A stretch of 64,000 nucleotides of DNA from Aromatoleum toluvorans (GCF_012910905.1 NZ_WTVN01000005.1:62001-126000); one strand, 5' to 3'; shown: positions 42,615 to 54,318, counted from the stretch's first letter. A program made the numbers and translations. The notes: generated from the sequence alone by a model not told the origin.

Positions 42615-43673
42615 TCAGCGTTCTCCGTAGTTGCGCACGACCCATTCCCGGTACGCGCCGCTCTGCACGTGCGCGACCCAGTCCTGGTTCGCGAGGTACC
42701 ACGCGACGGTCTTGCGGATGCCGGTCTCGAAGGTCTCGGCCGGGCGCCAGCCGAGCTCGCGCTCGATCTTGCGCGCGTCGATCGCGTAGCGGCGGTCGTG
42801 GCCGGGGCGGTCGGCGACGTAGGTGATGAGGCGCGCGTGCGGGCCGGCGGGGTCGGGGCGTAGTTCGTCGAGCAGTGCGCAGACGGTGTGCACGATCTCG
42901 AGGTTGGGCATCTCGTTCCAGCCGCCGACGTTGTAGGTCTCGCCGAGGCGGCCGTGTGCGAGGACTTCGCGGATCGCAGCGCAGTGGTCGCCGACGTACA
43001 GCCAGTCGCGCACGTTGCGGCCGTCGCCATACACGGGCAGGGGCTTGCCGGCGAGCGCGTTGGCGATCATCAGCGGGATGAGCTTTTCGGGGAACTGGTA
43101 GGGGCCGTAGTTGTTCGAGCAGTTGGTCGTGAGCACCGGCAGGCCGTAGGTGTGGTACCAGGCGCGCACGAGGTGGTCGGAGGCGGCCTTGCTCGCGGAG
43201 TACGGGCTGTTGGGCTCGTAGGCCTTGGTCTCGGCGAAGGGCGGGTCGTCCGGGGCGAGCGAGCCGTAAACCTCGTCGGTGGAGACATGCAGGAAGCGGA
43301 AGTCGGCCTTCTCGGCGCCGTCGAGCGCGGACCAGTACGCGCGGGCGGCTTCGAGCAGCGTGAACGTGCCTTCGACGTTGGTCCGGACGAAGGCCGCGGG
43401 GCCGTGGATCGAGCGGTCGACGTGGCTTTCGGCGGCGAAATGGACGATCGCGCGCGGCCGCTGTGCGGCGAGCAAGCGGTCGATGAGCGCGCGGTCGCAG
43501 ATGTCTCCCTGCACGAAGACGTGGCGGGAGTCATCCCGCAGCGCGGCGAGGTTCTCGAGGTTGCCCGCGTAAGTCAGCGCATCGAGGTTGAGCACCGGCT
43601 CGTCGCCGGCGCGCAGCCAGTCGAGCACGAAATTGGCGCCGATGAAGCCTGCACCGCCCGTCACCAAAATCAT
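42615..43673 (-). CDS. rfbB: dTDP-glucose 4,6-dehydratase
   Basis: A 352-residue extended short-chain dehydrogenase: [76 protein letters not shown]. First gene of rfbBACD, which makes dTDP-L-rhamnose for O-antigen or exopolysaccharide. The ATG at 43673 is chosen over the preceding TTG. It is divergent from dacB, 120 bp apart. Confidence 0.97.
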   Translation of the reverse strand: MILVTGGAGFIGANFVLDWLRAGDEPVLNLDALTYAGNLENLAALRDDSRHVFVQGDICDRALIDRLLAAQRPRAIVHFAAESHVDRSIHGPAAFVRTNVEGTFTLLEAARAYWSALDGAEKADFRFLHVSTDEVYGSLAPDDPPFAETKAYEPNSPYSASKAASDHLVRAWYHTYGLPVLTTNCSNNYGPYQFPEKLIPLMIANALAGKPLPVYGDGRNVRDWLYVGDHCAAIREVLAHGRLGETYNVGGWNEMPNLEIVHTVCALLDELRPDPAGPHARLITYVADRPGHDRRYAIDARKIERELGWRPAETFETGIRKTVAWYLANQDWVAHVQSGAYREWVVRNYGER

Positions 43674-43795
43674 CAAACCACCTTCAGCGGGATTTGCCCT
43701 GCACGGCAGGGCGTAAAATGCCGATCCGATCGGGATCGCGAAACGTGAAATTGTATCGCGCCCGGATAACGCCGCGCGATCGGCCCGAGGAATGC

Positions 43796-45265
43796 ATGTT
43801 GCAGGATATTGACGACCATCTCATGACGGCAGGCCGCCTGGTGCGCGTCTGCGCGGGCCTGTTGCTCGCCGTGCTGTTCGGCGCCGCGAGCGCCAGCGGG
43901 CTCCCGGCGCCGGTACAGCAGGCGCTCGACGCCGCACACGTGCCCGCCGACGGCGTCGCCGTGTGGGTGCAGGCGGTCGACGCCCCGAAGCCGCAGTTGC
44001 AGCGCAATGGCGAGCGGCCGATGAACCCCGCGTCGGTGATGAAGATCGTCACCGCCTTCGCCGCGCTGGATCGGCTCGGGCCGGCCTTCACCTGGACGAC
44101 GCGGGTGGCGAGCGACGGACCGGTCGCGGCGGGCGTGCTGGACGGCAACCTGTACCTGACGGGCGGTGCCGACCCGATGCTGAACCACGAGCGGCTGGAG
44201 CGGCTGCTGCGCCAGGTCCGCGCGCTGGGCATCACGACGGTGCGCGGCGACATCGTGCTCGACGGCTCGGCGCTCGCGCTGCCGCCACACGATCCGGCGG
44301 CCTTCGACGGGCGGGCGCTGCGGCCCTACAACAGCGGCGCCTACGGGCTGCTGATGCACTTCAACACCCTGCAGCTGCGCCTCGTGCCGGCCGCGGAAGG
44401 CCAGCTGGTGGGGCTCGCGCCTTATCCCAGCCTGACCGGGGTCGACATCGACAACCGCATCCGGACCGCGCCGGGCCCCTGCGGCGTGTGGTACGGGAAC
44501 CTCGATGCGGCGCTGGAAGCCGGCCCGGCGGGGTCACGCCTGGTGCTGTCGGGCAGCATGCCGGCGAGCTGCGGGCAGCGCGACTGGGCGACGGCGCCAC
44601 TGTCGCCCGAAGCCTTCGGGCGGGCGCTGATCTCGGCGCTGTGGGCAGAACTGGGCGGCACGGTCGAAGGCACGGTGCGCAGCGGCGTGACGCCGGGCAG
44701 CGCGGTGACGCTCGTCACGGAGACTTCGCCGCCGCTCGCCGACGTGGTGCGCGAGATGAACAAGTGGTCGAGCAACGTGATCGCGCGCCAGTTGCTCGCG
44801 ACGCTGGGCCGCGAAAGCGGTGCGAACCTGGACATGGTCGCGGGCGGTGCGGCGGCCGTGCAGGCGCAGCTCGCCGCCGATGGAATCGCGACGGCGGGCC
44901 TCGTGATCGAGAACGGCTCGGGCCTGTCGCGCATCGAGCGGGTGAGCGCGCGCGCGCTCGCGGAGATCCTGCTCGCGGCGTGGCAGCGGCCCTTCATGCC
45001 GGAGTTCATGGCGGCGCTGCCGATCGCCGGCGAGGACGGCACGGCGCGCGGGCGGCTGAACGACAGCCCGGCGCGCGGCTACGCCCACATCAAGACGGGC
45101 TCGATCAACGGCGTGAAGTCCTTCGCCGGCTATGTGCTGGATCGTAACGGCCGGCGCCATGCGGTCGTGATGATCGTGAACCACGCCGAGGCCGGCGCGA
45201 GCCAGGCCGCGCAGGACGCGCTGCTGGAATGGGTGTGGGCCACCGGCGGCGCCCCGGAGAAGTGA
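43796..45265 (+). CDS. dacB: D-alanyl-D-alanine carboxypeptidase/endopeptidase (PBP4, DacB)
   Basis: A 489-residue S13 peptidase that trims peptidoglycan in the periplasm. A signal peptide follows the start ([19 protein letters not shown]). Active-site motifs are [16 protein letters not shown] (SxxK), [13 protein letters not shown] (SxN) and [17 protein letters not shown] (KTG). GAGGAA precedes the ATG at 43796; a second ATG at 43823 is possible and would shorten the region ahead of the signal peptide. Confidence 0.95.
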   Translation: MLQDIDDHLMTAGRLVRVCAGLLLAVLFGAASASGLPAPVQQALDAAHVPADGVAVWVQAVDAPKPQLQRNGERPMNPASVMKIVTAFAALDRLGPAFTWTTRVASDGPVAAGVLDGNLYLTGGADPMLNHERLERLLRQVRALGITTVRGDIVLDGSALALPPHDPAAFDGRALRPYNSGAYGLLMHFNTLQLRLVPAAEGQLVGLAPYPSLTGVDIDNRIRTAPGPCGVWYGNLDAALEAGPAGSRLVLSGSMPASCGQRDWATAPLSPEAFGRALISALWAELGGTVEGTVRSGVTPGSAVTLVTETSPPLADVVREMNKWSSNVIARQLLATLGRESGANLDMVAGGAAAVQAQLAADGIATAGLVIENGSGLSRIERVSARALAEILLAAWQRPFMPEFMAALPIAGEDGTARGRLNDSPARGYAHIKTGSINGVKSFAGYVLDRNGRRHAVVMIVNHAEAGASQAAQDALLEWVWATGGAPEK

Positions 45266-45284
45266 CGGGCGCCGCGGCGGTGCG

Positions 45285-45698
45285 TCAGGCTTCCGGCATC
45301 GGCATGACGCTGCGGTCGAGCAGGTTGAGCCAGCCGCGGATCACGCGGTAGATGATCCACAGGGTCGCACCGCCGATCAGCACAAGGGCGAAGGGGATGC
45401 CGATGAGGGTGAAAACCATCCCGGCGGCGACGAGGATCCACAGCAGCGCGAACCAGAAGGTGCGGATCTGCCAGCGGAAGTGGCTTTCCAGCCAGGTGCC
45501 GCGCACGGCGCTGCGCTTCATGTAGTTGAGCACCACGGCGAGGATCGACGGCAGGCTCGCAACGAAGCTGCCGATGACCGTCGCGGAGCCGACAATGCCG
45601 GAGATGACGGCGAAGGCGTGGAGCGCGTAGATGACGTGCGCGAGGGTGACGAGGCCGTCGAGGTCGGCGGGAACGCTGTCGCTGCGGTAGTCGGGCAT
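45285..45698 (-). CDS. DUF4870-family membrane protein
   Basis: A 137-residue protein with three predicted helices (about 19-38, 46-62 and 88-118). The segment FRWQIRTFWFALLWILVAAG is like the conserved core (HxxxQxxF/W) of the DUF4870/Tic20-like family. Function unknown. It follows ubiD on the same strand by 36 bp. Confidence 0.7.
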   Translation of the reverse strand: MPDYRSDSVPADLDGLVTLAHVIYALHAFAVISGIVGSATVIGSFVASLPSILAVVLNYMKRSAVRGTWLESHFRWQIRTFWFALLWILVAAGMVFTLIGIPFALVLIGGATLWIIYRVIRGWLNLLDRSVMPMPEA

Positions 45699-45734
45699 GG
45701 CTCGCTCCGTGGTGATCGGGGTGTCGGGTGACGC

Positions 45735-47225
45735 TTACAGGCCGAGGTCGGCCCACAGCTCGTCGACGCGCTGCTTGACGGCGGCATCCATCACGATCGG
45801 GCGCCCCCATTCGCGGTTCGTCTCGCCCGGCCACTTGTTGGTCGCATCCAGCCCCATCTTGCTGCCGAGGCTCGCGACCGGGCTGGCGAAGTCGAGGTAG
45901 TCGATCGGCGTGTTGTCGACCATCACGGTGTCGCGCGTGGCGTCGACGCGCGTCGTCATCGCCCAGATCACTTCCTTCCAGTCGCGGATGTTCACGTCAT
46001 CATCGACGACGATGATGAACTTCGTGTACATGAACTGGCGCAGGAAGCTCCAGATGCCGAACATCACGCGCTTGGCGTGACCGGGGTACTGCTTGCGGAT
46101 GCTGACGACGGCAAGCCGGTAGGAGCAGCCTTCGGGCGGCAGGTAGAAGTCGATGATCTCGGGGAACTGCTTCTGCAGCAGCGGCACGAAGACTTCGTTG
46201 AGCGCGACGCCGAGCATCGCCGGTTCGTCGGGCGGCTTGCCGGTGTAGGTCGAGTGGTAGATCGGGTCGCGGCGCATCGTGATGCGCTCGATCGTGAAGA
46301 CGGGAAAGTCCGAGACTTCGTTGTAGTAGCCGGTGTGGTCGCCGTAGGGGCCTTCGGGCGCCATGTCGTCTGGGTGGATCACGCCTTCGAGCACGATCTC
46401 GGCGGAGGCCGGCACCTGCAGGTCGGAGCCGAGGCATTGCACGAGCTCGGTCTTGGCGCCGCGCAGCAGGCCCGCGAACTGGTATTCGGACAGCGTGTCG
46501 GGCACCGGCGTGACGGCGCCGAGGATGGTCGCGGGGTCGCAGCCGAGCACGACCGCGACCTTGAAGGGCTCACCGGGGTGTGCGAGCTGGTGCTCACGGA
46601 AGTCCAGCGCGCCGCCGCGGTGGGCGAGCCAGCGCATGATGACGCGGTTGGGGCCGAGTACCTGCTGGCGGTAGATACCGAGGTTCTGGCGCTTCTTGCC
46701 GGGGCCGCGCGTGACGACCAGGCCCCAGGTGATCAGCGGCGCGACATCGCCGGGCCAGCAGTGCTGGATCGGCAGCTTCGCGAGGTCGACGTCCTTGCCT
46801 TCCCACACGACTTCCTGGCAGGGCGCGGAGCGCACCTCCTTGGGCGACATGTTGAGCACCTGGCGGAAGGCCGGGAACTTCTCCCACGCGTCCTTGAGCC
46901 CCCGGGGCGGCTCGGGCTCCTTGAGGAACGCGAGGAGCTTGCCGACTTCGCGCAGCGGCGTCTGCCAGTCGCCGTCGGTGAGTTCCTCGCCCATGCCCAG
47001 CGCAACCCGCTCGGGCGTGCCGAAGAGGTTCGCGAGCACCGGCATCGATTGCGGTACGCCGCGGGTGACGGGTTTTTCGAACAGCAGCGCGGGACCGCCG
47101 GCGCGCAGCACGCGATCGGCGATCTCGGTCATCTCGAGGTGGGTATCGACGGGAATGCTGATGCGCTTGAGCTCGCCGCGCTGTTCGAGCTGGGCGATGA
47201 AGTCGCGGAGGTCGTGGTAACGCAT
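45735..47225 (-). CDS. ubiD: 3-octaprenyl-4-hydroxybenzoate decarboxylase UbiD
   Basis: A 496-residue prenylated-FMN-dependent decarboxylase of ubiquinone synthesis. Starts [20 protein letters not shown] as in known UbiD. Conserved parts: [59 protein letters not shown] (catalytic Glu/Arg region), [10 protein letters not shown]. It needs UbiX, which is not in the window. Twenty bp after pyrF. Confidence 0.96.
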   Translation of the reverse strand: MRYHDLRDFIAQLEQRGELKRISIPVDTHLEMTEIADRVLRAGGPALLFEKPVTRGVPQSMPVLANLFGTPERVALGMGEELTDGDWQTPLREVGKLLAFLKEPEPPRGLKDAWEKFPAFRQVLNMSPKEVRSAPCQEVVWEGKDVDLAKLPIQHCWPGDVAPLITWGLVVTRGPGKKRQNLGIYRQQVLGPNRVIMRWLAHRGGALDFREHQLAHPGEPFKVAVVLGCDPATILGAVTPVPDTLSEYQFAGLLRGAKTELVQCLGSDLQVPASAEIVLEGVIHPDDMAPEGPYGDHTGYYNEVSDFPVFTIERITMRRDPIYHSTYTGKPPDEPAMLGVALNEVFVPLLQKQFPEIIDFYLPPEGCSYRLAVVSIRKQYPGHAKRVMFGIWSFLRQFMYTKFIIVVDDDVNIRDWKEVIWAMTTRVDATRDTVMVDNTPIDYLDFASPVASLGSKMGLDATNKWPGETNREWGRPIVMDAAVKQRVDELWADLGL

Positions 47226-47242
47226 GAAGGGGTCTGGCTGGC

Positions 47243-48058
47243 TCAGCGGTGGGCGTTGATCGCGTCGCGCGTCTCGAGGGCGACGCGGCGCGCGGCTTCG
47301 GCGTAGTCCTCGCCGCTGCCGGCGTAAAGGATCGCGCGCGAGGAATTGATCATCAGGCCGGTGCCGTTCGCGGTGCGCCCCGCCTGCATCGTCGCGGCGA
47401 TGTCGCCGCCCTGGGCACCGATGCCGGGCACCAGCAGCGGCATGTCGCCGGTGAGTTCGCGCACGCGGGCGATCTCGTTCGGGAAGGTCGCGCCGACGAC
47501 GAGGCCGAGGTTGCCGCTCGCGTTCCACTCGTTCGCGACGAGGCGCGCGACGCGCTCGAACAGGCGCTCGCCGCCGCCGACGTCGAGGAACTGCAGGTCG
47601 CTGCCGCCGGGGTTCGAGGTGCGGCACAGCAGGATCACGCCCTTGTCGGCGTATTCCAGGTACGGCTCGACGGAGTCGCGGCCCATGTAGGGATTGACGG
47701 TGATCGCGTCGGCGCGGAAGCGCTCGAAGGCTTCCGCCGCATACTGGCTCGCGGTGCTGCCGATGTCGCCGCGCTTGGCGTCGAGGATCACCGGGATGTC
47801 GGGGTGGCGCGTGTGGATGTGGTCGATCAGCGCCTCGAGCTGGTCCTCGGCGCGCTGGGCGGCGAAGTAGGCGATCTGCGGCTTGAAGCTGCACACGAGG
47901 TCGGCGGTGGCGTCGACGATGCCCTTGCAGAATTCGAGGATCGCGTCGGGGCGGCCCTGCAGGTGGGCAGGGAAGCGCGCGGGATCGGGGTCGAGGCCGA
48001 CGCACAGCAGGCTGTTGCGGCGCTGCCAGGCGGCCCGGAGGGCGGTCATGAAATGCAT
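47243..48058 (-). CDS. pyrF: Orotidine 5'-phosphate decarboxylase
   Basis: A 271-residue enzyme of the long (type 2) class, making UMP. Motifs: [52 protein letters not shown] (catalytic Lys/Asp), and [13 protein letters not shown] at 48058 or a second ATG three codons later. Confidence 0.96.
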   Translation of the reverse strand: MHFMTALRAAWQRRNSLLCVGLDPDPARFPAHLQGRPDAILEFCKGIVDATADLVCSFKPQIAYFAAQRAEDQLEALIDHIHTRHPDIPVILDAKRGDIGSTASQYAAEAFERFRADAITVNPYMGRDSVEPYLEYADKGVILLCRTSNPGGSDLQFLDVGGGERLFERVARLVANEWNASGNLGLVVGATFPNEIARVRELTGDMPLLVPGIGAQGGDIAATMQAGRTANGTGLMINSSRAILYAGSGEDYAEAARRVALETRDAINAHR

Positions 48059-48135
48059 GGAGGCGTCCAGTTTGGTTCGGGGCGAATGATAAGCCGGATG
48101 ACGCGCGTGCGCGCCCTCCCCCGCCACCTCCCCGC

Positions 48136-48168
48136 ACAAAAACAACGGGCCGCACGATGGCGGCCCGC
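48136..48168 (-). terminator. Rho-independent terminator after the small exported protein gene
   Basis: On the minus strand, CGGGCCGC / GCGGCCCG stem with a six-base loop followed by TTGTTTTT. It lies about 20 bp after the stop at 48188. Confidence 0.8.
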
Positions 48169-48187
48169 TGCGCCGTGATCGATGCGA

Positions 48188-48433
48188 CTACATGATCTTG
48201 AGGATCTTCATGGCTTTCCCGAGCGTATCGACGGATTCCTGATGCTTGCCGGCCTTGTGCAGGGCCTCGCCGTCGGCACGCAGCTTCTTCACCTCGGCCA
48301 TCTGCTCGGCAGACAAGGCGGGGCTCTTCGCCATCGCGTCATCGATCTTCTTCATGTCCGCGGGACAATGCATCGCGAACGCGCTGCCGGACAAAGCCAT
48401 CACGAACAGGCCTGAAATAAGGCTTTTTTTCAT
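48188..48433 (-). CDS. Small exported protein, unknown function
   Basis: An 81-residue protein with a clear signal peptide ([20 protein letters not shown]), leaving about 60 residues of charged helix with one Cys ([14 protein letters not shown]). It resembles small periplasmic proteins in betaproteobacteria but I cannot name a family. AGGAGA lies before the start, and a terminator follows, so it is a single-gene unit. Confidence 0.75.
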   Translation of the reverse strand: MKKSLISGLFVMALSGSAFAMHCPADMKKIDDAMAKSPALSAEQMAEVKKLRADGEALHKAGKHQESVDTLGKAMKILKIM

Positions 48434-48512
48434 CTTGGTCTCCTAGGGGAATATGCCGCGGTTGACCCGCGTGTTACTTCGACCGCATCGGACCCGGTCG
48501 GTTCACCCTAGC

Positions 48513-49400
48513 TCAGACGGCGGGAAACACAATGTAATCACCGACGATACCGGCGAAGATGCTCGCCCCGACCCAGTTGTTGTGCAGGAAGGCCTTGAAG
48601 CAGGGGGCGCGCTCGCGCCCGCGGATCAGCGTGTAGTGGTAGCCGGCGATGCCGCAGGCCCCCAACAGGCCGGCGAAGTAGAACGCGCCCCGCCCTGCGG
48701 CGAAGCCGACGGCGGCGAACAGCGTGAACGCGATCGCATAGCACAGCATCACGGCGGCGACGTCGAAGCGGCCGAAGGTGATCGCGGAGGTCTTGATGCC
48801 GATCTTGAGGTCGTCGGGGCGGTCCACCATCGCATATTCGGTGTCGTAGGCGACAGTCCAGAAGATGTTGCCGAGGAGCAACCACCAGGCGATTGCGGGC
48901 ACCTCGCCCTGCACCGCGGCGAACCCCATCGGAATGCCGAAGCCGAACGCGATGCCAAGGTAGGCCTGCGGGATCGCGAAGAAGCGCTTCATGAACGGAT
49001 AGCTGGCGGCTAGGAAGAGTGCCGGCAGCGACAGCCACAGGACGATCGGCCGTAGTGGCAGGATCAGCAGGAAGGAGACGAGCGAGAGGGCGGTCGCGAG
49101 CAGCAGTGCCTCGCGGGTGCCGATGGCGCGCGTGGCGAGCGGGCGGTTCTTCGTGCGCTCGACGTGGCCGTCGAAGTCGCGGTCGGCGTAATCGTTGATG
49201 ACGCAGCCGGCCGAGCGCATCAGCACCGTGCCCAACGTGAAGATCGCGATCAGGTGCAGCGGCGGGAAGCCGTCGGCGGCGAGCCACAGCGCCCACAGCG
49301 TCGGCCACATGAGCAGCAGGATGCCGATCGGCTTGTCGAGGCGCATCAGCCGCAGGTAGATGGGCAGGCGGGCGGACAGGGGGAGCGGCGCAGACATCAT
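48513..49400 (-). CDS. ubiA: 4-hydroxybenzoate octaprenyltransferase
   Basis: A 295-residue membrane prenyltransferase adding the polyprenyl tail to 4-hydroxybenzoate. Polyprenyl-diphosphate motif [20 protein letters not shown] and second Asp-rich motif [18 protein letters not shown]. About eight transmembrane helices. Start overlaps ubiC by 4 bp. Confidence 0.97.
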   Translation of the reverse strand: MMSAPLPLSARLPIYLRLMRLDKPIGILLLMWPTLWALWLAADGFPPLHLIAIFTLGTVLMRSAGCVINDYADRDFDGHVERTKNRPLATRAIGTREALLLATALSLVSFLLILPLRPIVLWLSLPALFLAASYPFMKRFFAIPQAYLGIAFGFGIPMGFAAVQGEVPAIAWWLLLGNIFWTVAYDTEYAMVDRPDDLKIGIKTSAITFGRFDVAAVMLCYAIAFTLFAAVGFAAGRGAFYFAGLLGACGIAGYHYTLIRGRERAPCFKAFLHNNWVGASIFAGIVGDYIVFPAV

Positions 49401-49954
49401 TCGGGCAGGTCCAGGATCGTGGGCAGGAAGGCCTCGCTGACGAGCAGCGCGCGGCCATGCAGGCGGAACAGCGAACGACGCGCCCACACGCGGGGCGGCA
49501 TCGCCATCGGTGCGACCGCGGCAGACGCGAGATGATAGCGCGCGTCGCGGCGGTCGAGACAGGCGCAGGTGAGCGCGCGGCGGCTGATCGCCGGGTCGGC
49601 GAAGAGCGCCGCGCCGAGCGGCCGCGCGCCCATGCCGTGGAACAGGTTCCACGCGCCGCGCACGTTCGCGCGCGGCAGCAGCGAGCGCGCGAACACGACC
49701 GGCACGCCGTCGGCGATCAGCAGGACTTCGCGCAACCATGCGACTTCGCCGCGGCGCAGGCCGAGCAGCGTCGCTTCGTCGCGGTGCGGCACGGCGAGGC
49801 GCTGGCGCAGCACGCGCACCGCGAAGGTGCCGCAACGGGCGCGGATGCGCGCGGTGAGCGAGTCCGGGTCGGTGAGCCAGGGGCGCAGCGTGCGGAAGAC
49901 GGTCGCGCGCGGCGGGCGCTTCAGCCAGGTTTCTTTGTGGGGACGGGTGCGCAT
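49397..49954 (-). CDS. ubiC: Chorismate lyase
   Basis: A 185-residue enzyme that makes 4-hydroxybenzoate from chorismate, the first committed step to ubiquinone. Family features: [57 protein letters not shown], and [13 protein letters not shown]. An upstream in-frame ATG at 49981 would add nine residues; 49954 is preferred. It feeds UbiA next to it. Confidence 0.9.
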   Translation of the reverse strand: MRTRPHKETWLKRPPRATVFRTLRPWLTDPDSLTARIRARCGTFAVRVLRQRLAVPHRDEATLLGLRRGEVAWLREVLLIADGVPVVFARSLLPRANVRGAWNLFHGMGARPLGAALFADPAISRRALTCACLDRRDARYHLASAAVAPMAMPPRVWARRSLFRLHGRALLVSEAFLPTILDLPE

Positions 49955-50009
49955 GGAACGCGCATGATACCGGTCGCGCAACGACTGCCCAAACCGGGTC
50001 GCGCGGCGC

Positions 50010-52058
50010 TCACGCGCGCAGCAGGCCCTCGCGACCGCCGAGCCAGCGCTCCATCAGCTGCGTCGCGACGCCCGGCGCCTCATGCAGCAGGCGTTCGGCG
50101 AGCGTGCGCGCCGGCTCCAGGAGATCGGCGTCGCCCTCCAGATCGGCGTAGCGCAGCAGCGGCACCCCGCTCTGGCGTGCACCGACGAACTCGCCCGGAC
50201 CGCGGATGCGCAGGTCCTCGCGCGCGATCGCGAAGCCGTCGCTGTGCTCGTAGATCACCTTCAGGCGCGCGCGGCCCGTCTCCGACAGCGGGTGGGCGTA
50301 GATGAGGATGCAGGCGGATTCCTTCGTGCCGCGCCCGACGCGCCCGCGCAGCTGGTGCAGCTGGGCGAGGCCGAAGCGCTCGGCATGCTCGATCACCATC
50401 AGGCTCGCGTTGGGGACGTCGACGCCGACCTCGATCACCGTCGTCGCGACCAGCAGGTGGATGTCGCCGGCGGCGAAGGCCGCCATCGTCGCGGACTTCT
50501 CGTCGGACTTCATGCGCCCATGCACGAGGCCGATCTTCAATTCCGGCAGCGCCGCGCCGAGCGACTCGAAAGTCTCGACCGCGGTCTTCAGCTGCAGCGC
50601 CTCGGATTCCTCGATCAGCGGGCATACCCAGTAGGCTTGCGCCCCGCCGAGGCAGGCATCGCGCACGCGCGCGACGACCTGGTCGCGGCGCGATTCGGCG
50701 ACGAGCTTGGTGAGAATGGGCGAGCGCCCGGGCGGCAGTTCGTCGAGCACGGTGACGTCGAGGTCGGCGTAGTAGCTCATCGCCAGCGTGCGCGGGATCG
50801 GCGTCGCCGACATCATCAGCATGTGCGGGTGCAGCGCGTCGGCGCCCTTCTCGCGCAATGCGAGGCGCTGGCGCACGCCGAAGCGGTGCTGTTCGTCGAC
50901 GATCGCGAGGCCCAGGCGCGGCAGCGTCACCGGATCCTCGATCAGCGCATGCGTGCCGACTGCGAGCAGCACGTCGCCGCTCGCGAGGCGCGCGAGTTCG
51001 GCCTCGCGCTCCTTCTTCCGCCGACTCCCCGACAGCCACGCAATGCCGACACCGAGCGGCTCCAGCCACGCGGCGAGCTTCTTCCAGTGCTGCTCGGCGA
51101 GGATCTCGGTCGGCGCCATCAGCACCGACTGGAAGCCGTTTTCGGCCGCCTGCAGCATCGCGAGCGCGGCGACGATGGTCTTGCCGCTGCCGACGTCGCC
51201 CTGCAGCAGGCGCTGCATCGGGTGCGGCGCCGCGAGGTCGCCGCCGATCTGCGCGACCGCGCGCGCCTGCGCGCCGGTGAGGTCGAACGGCAGTTGCGCG
51301 CGCAGCGCGCCGGTGAGCGTGCCGTCATCGCGCAGGAGGGGTGCGCGGCGCGTGCGGCGGGCGTTGTAGGCGCGGCGCAGCGACAGCTGCTGGACCAGCA
51401 GCTCCTCGAACTTGATGCGCTGCCACGCGGGATGCGCGCGGTCTTCCAGCGCGTACGGATCGATGTCGGGCGGCGGCTGATGCAGCGTGCGCAGCGCGTC
51501 GGCGAAAGGGGGCAGTTGCAGACCGCCGGGCAGGGGCGCGGGCAGCAGTTCGGCCGGCGGCGGGCGCTGCAGTTCGCGCCCGATGAGCTTGCGCAGCGCC
51601 GACTGCGCGAGCCCCGCGGTGGTCGGGTAGACGGGCGTGAGCGCCTGCGGCAGCGGCTCGCCAGCCTCGATCGGGTGCACGCGCGGGTGCACCATCTCGT
51701 TGCCGAAGAAGCCGCCGCGCACTTCGCCGAACACGCGTACGCGGCGGCCCGGCGCGAGCTGTTTCTGCTGCGACGGGTAGAAATTGAGCCAGCGCGCGGT
51801 GAGTGTGCCGCTCGCGTCGCGGATCTGCGCGACCAGCTGGCGGCGCGGGCGCAGCACGACTTCGCAGGACACGATGTCGCCTTCGACCTGAACCGGCGCG
51901 CCGGCCCGCGCCGCGGCGATCGGCGTCAGGCGGGTTTCGTCCTCGTAGCGCAGCGGCAGGTGCAGGACGAGGTCCTGCGGCCGGCGGATGTCGAGCTTCG
52001 CCAGCCGGCCTGCGAGTTGCGGGCCGATCCCGGCCCAGCCTGGCGTGTCCTTAGCCAA
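50010..52058 (-). CDS. recG: ATP-dependent DNA helicase RecG
   Basis: A 682-residue helicase that regresses stalled forks. N-terminal wedge ([21 protein letters not shown]), Walker [24 protein letters not shown] box [30 protein letters not shown], and motif VI region [17 protein letters not shown]. Start is TTG at 52058 inside the end of ridA; there is no ATG until well into the domain. Confidence 0.96.
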   Translation of the reverse strand: MAKDTPGWAGIGPQLAGRLAKLDIRRPQDLVLHLPLRYEDETRLTPIAAARAGAPVQVEGDIVSCEVVLRPRRQLVAQIRDASGTLTARWLNFYPSQQKQLAPGRRVRVFGEVRGGFFGNEMVHPRVHPIEAGEPLPQALTPVYPTTAGLAQSALRKLIGRELQRPPPAELLPAPLPGGLQLPPFADALRTLHQPPPDIDPYALEDRAHPAWQRIKFEELLVQQLSLRRAYNARRTRRAPLLRDDGTLTGALRAQLPFDLTGAQARAVAQIGGDLAAPHPMQRLLQGDVGSGKTIVAALAMLQAAENGFQSVLMAPTEILAEQHWKKLAAWLEPLGVGIAWLSGSRRKKEREAELARLASGDVLLAVGTHALIEDPVTLPRLGLAIVDEQHRFGVRQRLALREKGADALHPHMLMMSATPIPRTLAMSYYADLDVTVLDELPPGRSPILTKLVAESRRDQVVARVRDACLGGAQAYWVCPLIEESEALQLKTAVETFESLGAALPELKIGLVHGRMKSDEKSATMAAFAAGDIHLLVATTVIEVGVDVPNASLMVIEHAERFGLAQLHQLRGRVGRGTKESACILIYAHPLSETGRARLKVIYEHSDGFAIAREDLRIRGPGEFVGARQSGVPLLRYADLEGDADLLEPARTLAERLLHEAPGVATQLMERWLGGREGLLRA

Positions 52059-52431
52059 GCACCAGGATGGCGTCGGCCTCGACCACGCCGCCCTTGGGCA
52101 GTTCCTTCACGCCGACGGCGGCGCGCGCCGGGAAGGGCTCGGCGAAGTAACGCGCCATCACTTCATTCACCTTCGCGAAGTTCGCGAGATCGGTGAGGTA
52201 GATCGTCACGCGCACGGCGTCGGCGAGCGAGCCGCCGGCCGCTTCGGCAACCGCCTTGAGGTTCTCGAACACGCGCACGGTCTGCGCCTCGAAGCCTTCG
52301 ACCATCTGCATCGTCGCGGGGTCGAGGCCGATCTGGCCGGAGATGTAGACGGTGTCGCCGACCTTAACGGCCTGCGAGTAGGTGCCGATGGCGGCGGGAG
52401 CGTTGGGGGTCGAGATGATGCTTCGGCTCAT
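52051..52431 (-). CDS. ridA: Reactive enamine/imine deaminase RidA
   Basis: A 126-residue Rid protein that hydrolyses reactive enamines to ketones. Motifs: [40 protein letters not shown], and [20 protein letters not shown] with the conserved Arg. The stop overlaps recG, coupling the two. Confidence 0.95.
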   Translation of the reverse strand: MSRSIISTPNAPAAIGTYSQAVKVGDTVYISGQIGLDPATMQMVEGFEAQTVRVFENLKAVAEAAGGSLADAVRVTIYLTDLANFAKVNEVMARYFAEPFPARAAVGVKELPKGGVVEADAILVLG

Positions 52432-52512
52432 TGTGAAACTCCTTTTCTTTTGATTACGGAAAGGCCCGGGCCGCAGGCCGAATGAAACGGGGCGCCGACA
52501 GAACGGGCGGGT

Positions 52513-52956
52513 TCAGCCTTCCGCGCGCAGCGTGACGTCGCAGCCCAGGCGGGTGATGATCTTCTGCAGGCCGCGGCGCTCGGCAACGTTGATCACCAGC
52601 GGCGCCATGAAGTTCGCGCGCATGCCCGCGGTCACGGGACTGCCGGCCGCACCTTCCTCCTTGCGCACGATCACGGCGACGAAGGCATCGGCGGGGTTGG
52701 CGAGCTTGAGTTGCGCGGTTTCCGCGTCGCTGAGGCTGAACTCGTAGCTGACGCCCAGGCTGTCCGGCGCGGTGATCGAGAACACCGCTTCAGGGTTGTC
52801 CAGGCTCTGCAGCAGGAACAGCGACGAAGTCGAGTCCTGTTCGTGCACCAGCGCGAAGTTCTTGCACGCTTCGAAGCCGGGCAGGCCGGCCGGGAACTCG
52901 ATCACCTTCTCATCGGGGATATCGATGCTGCCGAACACCTGACTTTCGATCTTCAT
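52513..52956 (-). CDS. fliW: Flagellar assembly factor FliW
   Basis: A 147-residue FliW-family protein: MKIESQVFGSIDIPDEKVIEFPAGLPGFE split as residues 1-29, then FSITAPDSLGVSYEFSLSD, then TAGMRANFMAPLVINVAERRG. FliW binds flagellin and antagonises CsrA. No csrA, fliC or other flagellar gene is within the window. GGAGAG lies before the start. Confidence 0.93.
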   Translation of the reverse strand: MKIESQVFGSIDIPDEKVIEFPAGLPGFEACKNFALVHEQDSTSSLFLLQSLDNPEAVFSITAPDSLGVSYEFSLSDAETAQLKLANPADAFVAVIVRKEEGAAGSPVTAGMRANFMAPLVINVAERRGLQKIITRLGCDVTLRAEG

Positions 52957-53047
52957 GGAGCTCTCCTGTGATTGATCGGCCTGCGCGCCCGGCGGGTCGC
53001 GCGCGAGGCCGGCCGGCCGCGGTTCAGCCATTCGTCCACCGCAAGGG

Positions 53048-53767
53048 CTACTTGCGCGGAGGCAAGATCATGCCATCCAGCTTGCGTTCGCGGCGAACTT
53101 TTTCCTGTGCGGCGATTGCCGACTGCCGGTCCGGATAGGGGCCGAGCACCACGCGCGCCTGCAGGTGGGCAGGATAGCCCTTGCGTTCGAGTTCGCGACG
53201 CATGCCCTCGGCGTTGCCGGTGTCGAGGAACACGCCGAGCTGGATCAGGTAGCCGGGCCCGGGTGGCGGTTCGGTGTGCAGATGCGGGGCGGGCGCGGCG
53301 GTAGGCGGTGGGGCTTCTGCTCTGTGGGCCGGCTGCGTCTCGGCTGCGGGCGGGCCGGCCTGCGCCTCGACGGGCGGAGCCGGTGCGACGGCGGGTGATG
53401 CGGCTGCCGGAGCGGGCGCAGGCGCCGCGGCGGCTTCGGCGCTGCCGGGCGCGGGCTCCACCGGGGCGGCCGGCGCCGTGTCTACAGGTGATCCTTGCCC
53501 CGCTGTGCCGGATGCGGATTCCGCCGGCGCTGCGGCGACGTCCACCGGTGGCTCGGCGGTGCGCGTCTCCGTCACGGCGGGGAGGGCAACCGGAGCCGGC
53601 GGAGCGGCGGGCGGCTCGGGCACGGCATCGTCCTCGTCGACGAGCGCCAGCGACGCGGTCAGCACGAGGGCGGCAACGGCGGCGAGCAAGGCCCGCTGCA
53701 GCCTCGCCTTGCGCGGGGCATCGACGCCGGGCGCCGCCCGGTCGCCTGCTGCGAGCGACGCGCTCAC
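53048..53767 (-). CDS. SPOR-domain membrane protein
   Basis: A 239-residue protein with one transmembrane helix (residues about 25-45, ALLAAVAALVLTASLALV), a long Pro/Ala-rich linker (about 50-165), and a C-terminal SPOR domain (YLIQLGVFLDTGNAEGMRRE; VVLGPYPDRQSAIAAQEKVR) that binds denuded peptidoglycan. Start is GTG overlapping the previous stop (GTGA). Likely located at the division septum. Confidence 0.85.
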   Translation of the reverse strand: MSASLAAGDRAAPGVDAPRKARLQRALLAAVAALVLTASLALVDEDDAVPEPPAAPPAPVALPAVTETRTAEPPVDVAAAPAESASGTAGQGSPVDTAPAAPVEPAPGSAEAAAAPAPAPAAASPAVAPAPPVEAQAGPPAAETQPAHRAEAPPPTAAPAPHLHTEPPPGPGYLIQLGVFLDTGNAEGMRRELERKGYPAHLQARVVLGPYPDRQSAIAAQEKVRRERKLDGMILPPRK

Positions 53768-54318
53768 GCTGCCGTCCCGGCGTCGCCGGCCTGGCTGCGA
53801 GCGAGCGACTGGACGAGTTCGGCCTCGGCGACGGTGATGCCGCAACGCTCGGCGATGGTTTCCGCATCCAGCCCGCGGCGTGCGAACACGAGCGCCTCGT
53901 CGTATTCGGGCGAAGCGCCGCGCGGCGCGACACTGGCATCGGCCTGTTCCTCAGGCGCCCGGATCTGCTCGCGCAACTCGTCGAGCGCGCGGCGCAGGTC
54001 CGCCAGCTCGGTGCGTTGCTGCTCGAGTTCGCGCCGCAACTGGCGGACTTCGAGCTCGTGCTGGAAGGCATCGGGCACGGGGCTCGCGCTTGCCACGGCG
54101 GGCGGCGGAAGGTCGAAGCGGTACAGCTCGCCCGCCTCGCCGGCCTCGTCTTCGTCGACCTTGCCCTCGGCGGTCCCAGGCTCGGCAATCGTCTCGCCCG
54201 GCTCCCCGCTCGCTGCGGATGCCGGAGCCCGCGGCACGCGCGAGACGCGGTAGAGCTGGTAGCCGATGTAGACCGCAAGCAGTGCGATTGCGGCGAGGAT
54301 GATTTCACGCAGTCCCAT
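53764..54318 (-). CDS. DUF2802-family protein
   Basis: A 184-residue protein with an N-terminal transmembrane helix (residues 5-22), an acidic linker, a coiled coil (about 85-125), and a C-terminal helix-turn-helix-like block EALVFARRGLDAETIAERCG...VAEAELVQSLARS, as in the DUF2802 family. Such genes often lie near flagellar/chemotaxis loci; here it precedes the SPOR gene and fliW. Confidence 0.8.
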   Translation of the reverse strand: MGLREIILAAIALLAVYIGYQLYRVSRVPRAPASAASGEPGETIAEPGTAEGKVDEDEAGEAGELYRFDLPPPAVASASPVPDAFQHELEVRQLRRELEQQRTELADLRRALDELREQIRAPEEQADASVAPRGASPEYDEALVFARRGLDAETIAERCGITVAEAELVQSLARSQAGDAGTAA

